NCBI RefSeq assembly: GCF_002896965.1
Contig: NZ_LYMM01000051.1
Location: 62,001 to 126,000, forward strand
DNA from: Novosphingobium guangzhouense
Lineage (GTDB): Bacteria; Pseudomonadota; Alphaproteobacteria; Sphingomonadales; Sphingomonadaceae
Length of the DNA: 64,000 bases
Direction of reading: 5' to 3'
The notes beneath the pieces are model-generated. The model was not told the DNA's origin. It made no database searches and worked only from the letters and a program-made list of their open reading frames with translations. Numbering within the stretch: position 1 is the first letter of the stretch; each line of letters begins with the position of its first letter. This document shows positions 60,028 through 64,000 of the stretch, one piece after another. The position numbers and the translations under genes are program-made.

Positions 60028-62220
60028 ATGATGAATGCCAGAATCCTGCTAGCCGCAGGAGTATCGCTTGCCACGCTCATCCCAGCCGTCGCCCATGCGC
60101 AAGTCGAGGACATCGTCGTCACCGCGCGCAAGGAAAAGGAAACGCTGCAGGAAGTGCCGATCTCGGTCGCCGCCTTCGATCAGGAGGTGATCGCCCGCTA
60201 TGATATCTCCGATCTTGAAGACATCGCCAAGCGCACGCCCAACTTCACCTTCTCCAACAACCTGGGGCTGTACGGCGGCGTCCCCGTGATCCGCGGCATC
60301 GGCGCGCCGCGCACCGGCAGCAACGCATCGGTCGGCCTGTTCATCGACGGCGTCGACACAGGCAACGCGGGCGGCATCAGCCTGCAGTCTTTCGACGTCG
60401 AACGCATCGAAGTTGTGCGCGGGCCGCAGAGCACCCAGTTCGGGCGCGGGGTGCTGGCCGGCGCGATCAACTATGTCTCGCGCCGCCCCAACCTTGAAAA
60501 GATCGAAGCCGAGTTCGGCGGCGAGATCGCGGAATACGGCATGTACCGCGTGGAAAGCCGCGTCAGCGGCCCGGTGGCGAATGGTCTGGCGTTCTCCATC
60601 GCGGCGCAGCGCCGCAGCTTCGACGGCTTCTACAACGACGCCAACACCGGCGACGACATGGGCAATTCGGACAGCACCGCCCTGATCGGCGGTATCCGCG
60701 CCCAGTTCGGCGCGGAAAAGCAGGCCGAACTCTACGTCCGCCTTGCCTATAGCGATGAACACATCGGCCAGCCTGCCTGGCATCAAGTGGCCACCAACAC
60801 CCAGACCGGCACCCTCGCCAGCCAGCGCTGGTACGTCGGCACTCTGAAGGGCGATCCCGACCAGCTGGGCAGCAACGCAGCCGATTACGGCAACATCGAC
60901 CTCAAGTATTATCGCGCCGCCGCCCACTTCACTTACGACTTCGGGGGCGCCACCTTCTCGTCGATCTCGGCGTATAACCGCAGCAGCCAGAAGCAGGACG
61001 TCGATTCCGACTTCACCGCCAATCCCGACCTGCTTTCCGGCTCCACCCTGCTCGGCAACTTCCGTAGCGCGCTGGATGTCGATGTGGAGGATTTCAGCCA
61101 GGAACTGCGGCTGCAATCGTCCGGCAGCGGCCCGTTCAAGTGGCTGATCGGCGGTTACTTCCGCACGGAAGACTATACCAGCGACGACTATTCGCCGACC
61201 GCCGCGCAAGGATCTTCCAGCGTGCTGGCGCCTACGCCCAACATCCTGACCCGCGATACGAAGACTTACGGCGTTTTCGGATCGCTCAGCTACGAAATTA
61301 CGCCGGGCCTGACCGTGTCGCAGGAACTGCGCTATTCGGAGGACAAGATCTCCGAAACCTCGCAGCCCCGCACCGCCGCCGTGGCGGGCGCTTTCGGCGC
61401 AACGTTCAGGAACTGGCTGCCGCGCACCATCGTCGAATGGCAGGCGACGCCTGACCACATGCTTTACGCCAGCCTCGCCAAGGGCAACAAGCCGGGCGGC
61501 TTCAACAACGCCGCAGGCACCGGCTTCAGCGCGGTGCCCGACGAGTACAAGGCTTACGGCGAAGAGGAAATGTGGAGTTACGAAGCAGGCTTCAAGACCG
61601 CCTGGTTCGACCGCAAGCTGACCTTCAACGCCTCTGTCTTCCACCTCGAATGGTCGGACATCCAGGTCAACTCGCAAGTGCAGGTCAACGGCTATCCGGT
61701 GGGCATCACGCTTAACGGCGGCAAGGCGCGCGGCACCGGCGCGGAGATGGACCTGCACTTCCAGCCCAACCCCGGCTGGGAAGTCTATGGCGGCCTTGGT
61801 TACGCGCCGATCCGCATCCTCGACTACGTGGACAGCCGCGTACGCAATGCCGGGATCACCACCGACGGCAAGGACCAGCTTGCAGGCAGCCCCGACTGGA
61901 CCGGCAACGCGGGCGTGATCCGCAACATCGAACTGGAAGACGTGGGCACGCTGTTCCTGCAGGGCGACGTCAGCTATCGCAGCACGACGTATGCAACCGA
62001 GGCAAACCTGGCCGAAACCGGTTCCAAGACCACGGTGGACGTGCAGGTCGGCCTGCGGCGCCCCGGCATTCGCGCATCGCTTTACGTGAACAACCTGTTC
62101 GACGACAAGGCGGTGCAATCGGCCCGCGCTTACGTCAACCCGACCAATTACGCGCGCAGCTTCATCGTGCAACTGCCGAACCGCCGTCAGGTCGGCCTGC
62201 GGTTGTCGCTGAAATATTGA
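60028..62220 (+). CDS. TonB-dependent outer-membrane receptor
   Basis: This 730-residue receptor has a signal peptide (NARILLAAGVSLATLIPAVAHAQ), TonB box VEDIVVTARKEKE, a plug with VPVIRGIGAPRTGSNASVGLFIDGVD and IEVVRGPQSTQFGRGVLAGAI, and a C-terminal strand QVGLRLSLKY. It belongs to the same broad sphingomonad subfamily as the receptor at 27602-29761. GGGGAAG precedes the ATG. It lies downstream of the amine oxidase gene on the same strand, so it may import the amine-containing substrate. A palindromic repeat follows. Confidence 0.94.
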   Translation: MMNARILLAAGVSLATLIPAVAHAQVEDIVVTARKEKETLQEVPISVAAFDQEVIARYDISDLEDIAKRTPNFTFSNNLGLYGGVPVIRGIGAPRTGSNASVGLFIDGVDTGNAGGISLQSFDVERIEVVRGPQSTQFGRGVLAGAINYVSRRPNLEKIEAEFGGEIAEYGMYRVESRVSGPVANGLAFSIAAQRRSFDGFYNDANTGDDMGNSDSTALIGGIRAQFGAEKQAELYVRLAYSDEHIGQPAWHQVATNTQTGTLASQRWYVGTLKGDPDQLGSNAADYGNIDLKYYRAAAHFTYDFGGATFSSISAYNRSSQKQDVDSDFTANPDLLSGSTLLGNFRSALDVDVEDFSQELRLQSSGSGPFKWLIGGYFRTEDYTSDDYSPTAAQGSSSVLAPTPNILTRDTKTYGVFGSLSYEITPGLTVSQELRYSEDKISETSQPRTAAVAGAFGATFRNWLPRTIVEWQATPDHMLYASLAKGNKPGGFNNAAGTGFSAVPDEYKAYGEEEMWSYEAGFKTAWFDRKLTFNASVFHLEWSDIQVNSQVQVNGYPVGITLNGGKARGTGAEMDLHFQPNPGWEVYGGLGYAPIRILDYVDSRVRNAGITTDGKDQLAGSPDWTGNAGVIRNIELEDVGTLFLQGDVSYRSTTYATEANLAETGSKTTVDVQVGLRRPGIRASLYVNNLFDDKAVQSARAYVNPTNYARSFIVQLPNRRQVGLRLSLKY

Positions 62221-62230
62221 TGAGAATGCC

Positions 62231-62348
62231 TTCCCGAGCGTGCTCGGGGAGGTCCTGCCGACGAAGTCGGTGGCGGAGGGGGAATATCCCGCGCCTCTCG
62301 CCCTCCACCACCCTTCGGGCGGCCCCTCCCCGAGCGTGCTCGGGGAGG
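62231..62348. repeat. Palindromic intergenic repeat, two copies of a CCGAGC/GCTCGG hairpin
   Basis: TTCCCGAGCGTGCTCGGGGA at 62231-62250 recurs inside the perfect 11-bp stem CCTCCCCGAGC-GT-GCTCGGGGAGG at 62325-62348. Between them are two more short dyads (GCCGACGAAGTCGGTGGC near 62257 and GCCC/GGGC-type arms near 62300-62323). The unit resembles REP/BIME-like elements frequent in sphingomonad genomes. It lies between convergent genes and may end transcription on both sides. Confidence 0.72.
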
Positions 62349-62357
62349 GAACGGGGC

Positions 62358-63362
62358 TTATCGAAGGTCCACGATAACCTTGCCCATAGAGCGGCCGGAC
62401 AGCAGCCGTTCCACAGCATCGAACACGCCCGGCAAGCCCAGGAAGCGCTCCTCGTCGAAGCAGACCTTCAGCTTGCCTTCGTTGTACAACGAAAACACCT
62501 CTTCCCGCGCAGGCGACCAGAACTGCGACAACAGTCCGTTCATGAAGCCGCGTACCGAGGCGCCCTTGTAGTAAAGCTTGTGCGCGATGCGCGGGGCGGT
62601 GACGATCTCCGGCCGCCCTTCAAGGTCCGACGCCGCACCGCCGACTACCACGCGCCCGTGCGGCGCCACGTTGTCGAGGAAGGCGTCGAAGATTTCACCC
62701 GAAACCGTGTCGATCGCCACGTCCAGCCGGTTGGGGTATTCGCGCGCCAGCACTTCGGGCACCGATTCCGAACGATAGTCGATCACCCGCGCCGCGCCGA
62801 GGCTGCGTGCGAAATCCGACTTCACCGCCCCGCCACAGACCGCCACGACCTCGCAGCCCTTGAGCGCGGCAAGCTGCACGATCAGGTGCCCAAGCCCGCC
62901 TGCCGCCGCCGAAATGGCAACGACTTCGCCAGGCTTCGCCTGCCCGACATGGAACAGCGCCATCCACGCCGAAACGCCGGTGGAGGCAAGCGCCAGCCAC
63001 TCCGGGCTGTCATCCGCCACTTTCACGAAATGATCGCGCGGGGCGATGTTGTACTGGCGATAGCCGCCCGGAAAGCGGGTGGTCACCACCGCATCGCCGG
63101 GGGCAAGATCAATCACGCCATCGCCCACCGCCTCGACCGTGCCCAGAGCTTCCACGCCGGTCAGCGTCGGCAGGCCGATCTTCACGTAGTCCACCGCATT
63201 GCGGGCGATCTGCGTATCGAAGATGCCGTTCACGCCCGCATACTGGTTACGCACGCGCACTTCACCGGGGGCCGGATCGCGCAGGTCAAGATCGACGATG
63301 CGCGCGGCCTCGCGGAAGCTCTCGCCGAACTGGGCAAGCTGAACCGCCTGATAGGTCGTCAT
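62358..63362 (-). CDS. Zinc-type MDR oxidoreductase without zinc ligands (quinone/PTGR3-like reductase)
   Basis: This 334-residue medium-chain reductase has AVQLAQFGESFREAARI at the start, GVEALGTVEAVGDG, and the cofactor site ISAAAGGLGHLIVQLAALKG. The C-terminal VERLLSGRSMGKVIVDLR is typical of quinone oxidoreductase and ZADH2/PTGR3-like enzymes. It differs from the CurA-type reductase at 1719. The ATG shares one base with the stop of the upstream FAD oxidase, so the two are coupled. It probably reduces an enone or quinone product. Confidence 0.92.
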   Translation of the reverse strand: MTTYQAVQLAQFGESFREAARIVDLDLRDPAPGEVRVRNQYAGVNGIFDTQIARNAVDYVKIGLPTLTGVEALGTVEAVGDGVIDLAPGDAVVTTRFPGGYRQYNIAPRDHFVKVADDSPEWLALASTGVSAWMALFHVGQAKPGEVVAISAAAGGLGHLIVQLAALKGCEVVAVCGGAVKSDFARSLGAARVIDYRSESVPEVLAREYPNRLDVAIDTVSGEIFDAFLDNVAPHGRVVVGGAASDLEGRPEIVTAPRIAHKLYYKGASVRGFMNGLLSQFWSPAREEVFSLYNEGKLKVCFDEERFLGLPGVFDAVERLLSGRSMGKVIVDLR

Positions 63363-64000
63363 CAGGCCTGCCCTTCCGGGAAACCCAGCACGCCGGGGTT
63401 GAACAGCCCCTTGGGGTCAAGATGCCGCTTGAGCGTGTCGAGCAGCGCCGTGAACGCCGGATCGCGGCTCTCGCGATAAGGATATGTGCGCCCGATCTGG
63501 AAATGGCCGGTACCATACCGCGCGCAGATCGCGACCACGCCCTTGCGCAGGAACTTCACCGCCTCGGTTGCCGCCGGGTTTTCGGGCCGCTGCGTCAGAC
63601 GCGCGACGTGCGAGGCTTCCATCGATTGCTCGTGGATGGGACGCCATCCGGTAGGCCAGAAGAACACCGGTTCGATGATCAGCGCATTGCTGGCCATGCC
63701 GGTGAACAGGAAGCCGGTGTGGATTTCGTGCTCGGTGAAAAGCGATGCGTTCTCGGCGTAGAACTTCTGGATCTCTGTGAAGATTTGCGGCGCGGTGGAC
63801 AGCGGGCAGACCCCGTGGACCGGAATCCATGCCTCGCCGGTCGGGCCGACCATTGAGTTCAGCGGCGGGAACGGGTTGGCGCGGATGATCCTGGCGATCG
63901 AATTCTCGATCTCCGTCCCCTCGAACTGGCGTGCGATGCGGCGAGCTTCGGCCATGTCGAACGCCACCGCGTCCTTCGATCGCCCTTCCGCGATGATGTG
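63362..64000 (-). CDS. FAD-binding oxidase, VAO type, C-terminal part, cut by right edge
   Basis: The frame is open to the last base of the window, so the N-terminal FAD domain is missing. The visible 212 residues align with the C-terminal half of the protein at 24696-26240: HIIAEGRSKDAV against HYIADGYSAVEA, NSMVGPTGEAWIPVHGVCP against HNMLGPAGERWVPLHGLLP, and GHFQIGRTYPYRES against GHFQVGKLYPYARE, then LDPKGLFNPGVLGF. Both end with LxNPGxLG. The stop overlaps the reductase start. The two copies support a second oxidase-reductase module beyond the window. Confidence 0.88.
   Translation of the reverse strand, partial: HIIAEGRSKDAVAFDMAEARRIARQFEGTEIENSIARIIRANPFPPLNSMVGPTGEAWIPVHGVCPLSTAPQIFTEIQKFYAENASLFTEHEIHTGFLFTGMASNALIIEPVFFWPTGWRPIHEQSMEASHVARLTQRPENPAATEAVKFLRKGVVAICARYGTGHFQIGRTYPYRESRDPAFTALLDTLKRHLDPKGLFNPGVLGFPEGQA

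Noticed and set aside
60049..62172. Open frame of about 700 codons antisense to the TonB receptor
   Set aside because: Same shadow effect; the plus-strand receptor has a signal peptide, TonB box and plug, while the antisense product has no recognisable feature.
1..64000. Mobile elements, tRNA or rRNA genes, CRISPR arrays, prophage genes
   Set aside because: Looked for transposase or integrase motifs, tRNA cloverleaf ends and regular spaced repeats; none found. The module duplication is therefore not explained by a visible mobile element in this window.

Overview
The window is GC-rich, densely coding DNA with short intergenic gaps and many stop/start overlaps. It carries four TonB-dependent outer-membrane receptors, an ECF sigma factor/FecR pair, several Tat-type signals and a broad set of oxidative and hydrolytic catabolic enzymes. 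Together these point to an alphaproteobacterium of the Sphingomonadaceae (Novosphingobium/Sphingobium-like). No rRNA, tRNA, CRISPR array, prophage or insertion sequence was seen. Both ends cut genes: an M13 peptidase on the left and an FAD oxidase on the right.

Layout. (1) 2-760: end of an M13 metallopeptidase. (2) 841-7446, minus: ATP-dependent hydantoinase subunits HyuA and HyuB, an N-carbamoylsarcosine-amidase-like hydrolase, an MDR reductase, a Rieske ferredoxin and a SnoaL-like protein. (3) 7714-7869: a 51-residue secreted peptide. (4) 8052-16793, plus, operon A: DUF3108-like protein, double-nitrilase protein, methyltransferase, small helical protein, alpha/beta-hydrolase-fold protein, aldehyde dehydrogenase, GPH-type transporter, Rieske oxygenase. 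(5) 16805-19188, minus: cyclic amidohydrolase and CobW-type metal GTPase. (6) 19326-26240, plus, operon B: PEP mutase/isocitrate lyase family enzyme, amidase-like hydrolase, small helical protein, alpha/beta-hydrolase-fold protein, SDR, DUF3108-like protein, methyltransferase, VAO-type FAD oxidase. (7) 26278-33855: P450, TonB receptor, SDR, GPH transporter, HMG-CoA-lyase-like enzyme, cupin. (8) 33868-43477, minus: two large TonB receptors, ECF sigma, FecR, hybrid histidine kinase. (9) 43854-46623, plus: exported phosphoesterase and PLC-like protein. (10) 46668-53181, minus, operon C: LysR regulator, DUF3089 lipase-like protein, PhyH dioxygenase, cupin, GPH transporter, small helical protein, methyltransferase. 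(11) 53372-57276, plus: flavin monooxygenase, cupin, DUF1330, cytochrome c, MFS. (12) 57262-64000: LytTR regulator, amine oxidase, TonB receptor, MDR reductase, FAD oxidase.

The striking feature is internal repetition. The same gene families recur in separate operons: three methyltransferases with an unusual shared N-terminal module, three small helical proteins always next to a methyltransferase or an alpha/beta-fold gene, three GPH transporters, three cupins with one signature, two alpha/beta-fold proteins without a normal catalytic triad, two DUF3108-like proteins, two amidase-like hydrolases, two VAO-type oxidases and two MDR reductases. This looks like one accessory catabolic programme that has diversified by module duplication.

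Inferred working: TonB receptors import a scarce organic substrate and GPH/MFS carriers move it across the inner membrane. Oxygenases (Rieske, P450, flavin monooxygenase, PhyH) and oxidases (VAO, amine oxidase) attack it. Hydantoinase, cyclic amidase, nitrilase and carbamoyl-amidase activities release nitrogen from cyclic or amide intermediates. The substrate cannot be named from sequence. The enzyme mix suggests an N-containing, possibly N-methylated, ring compound. The methyltransferase/small-protein module is the best candidate here for an undescribed system.
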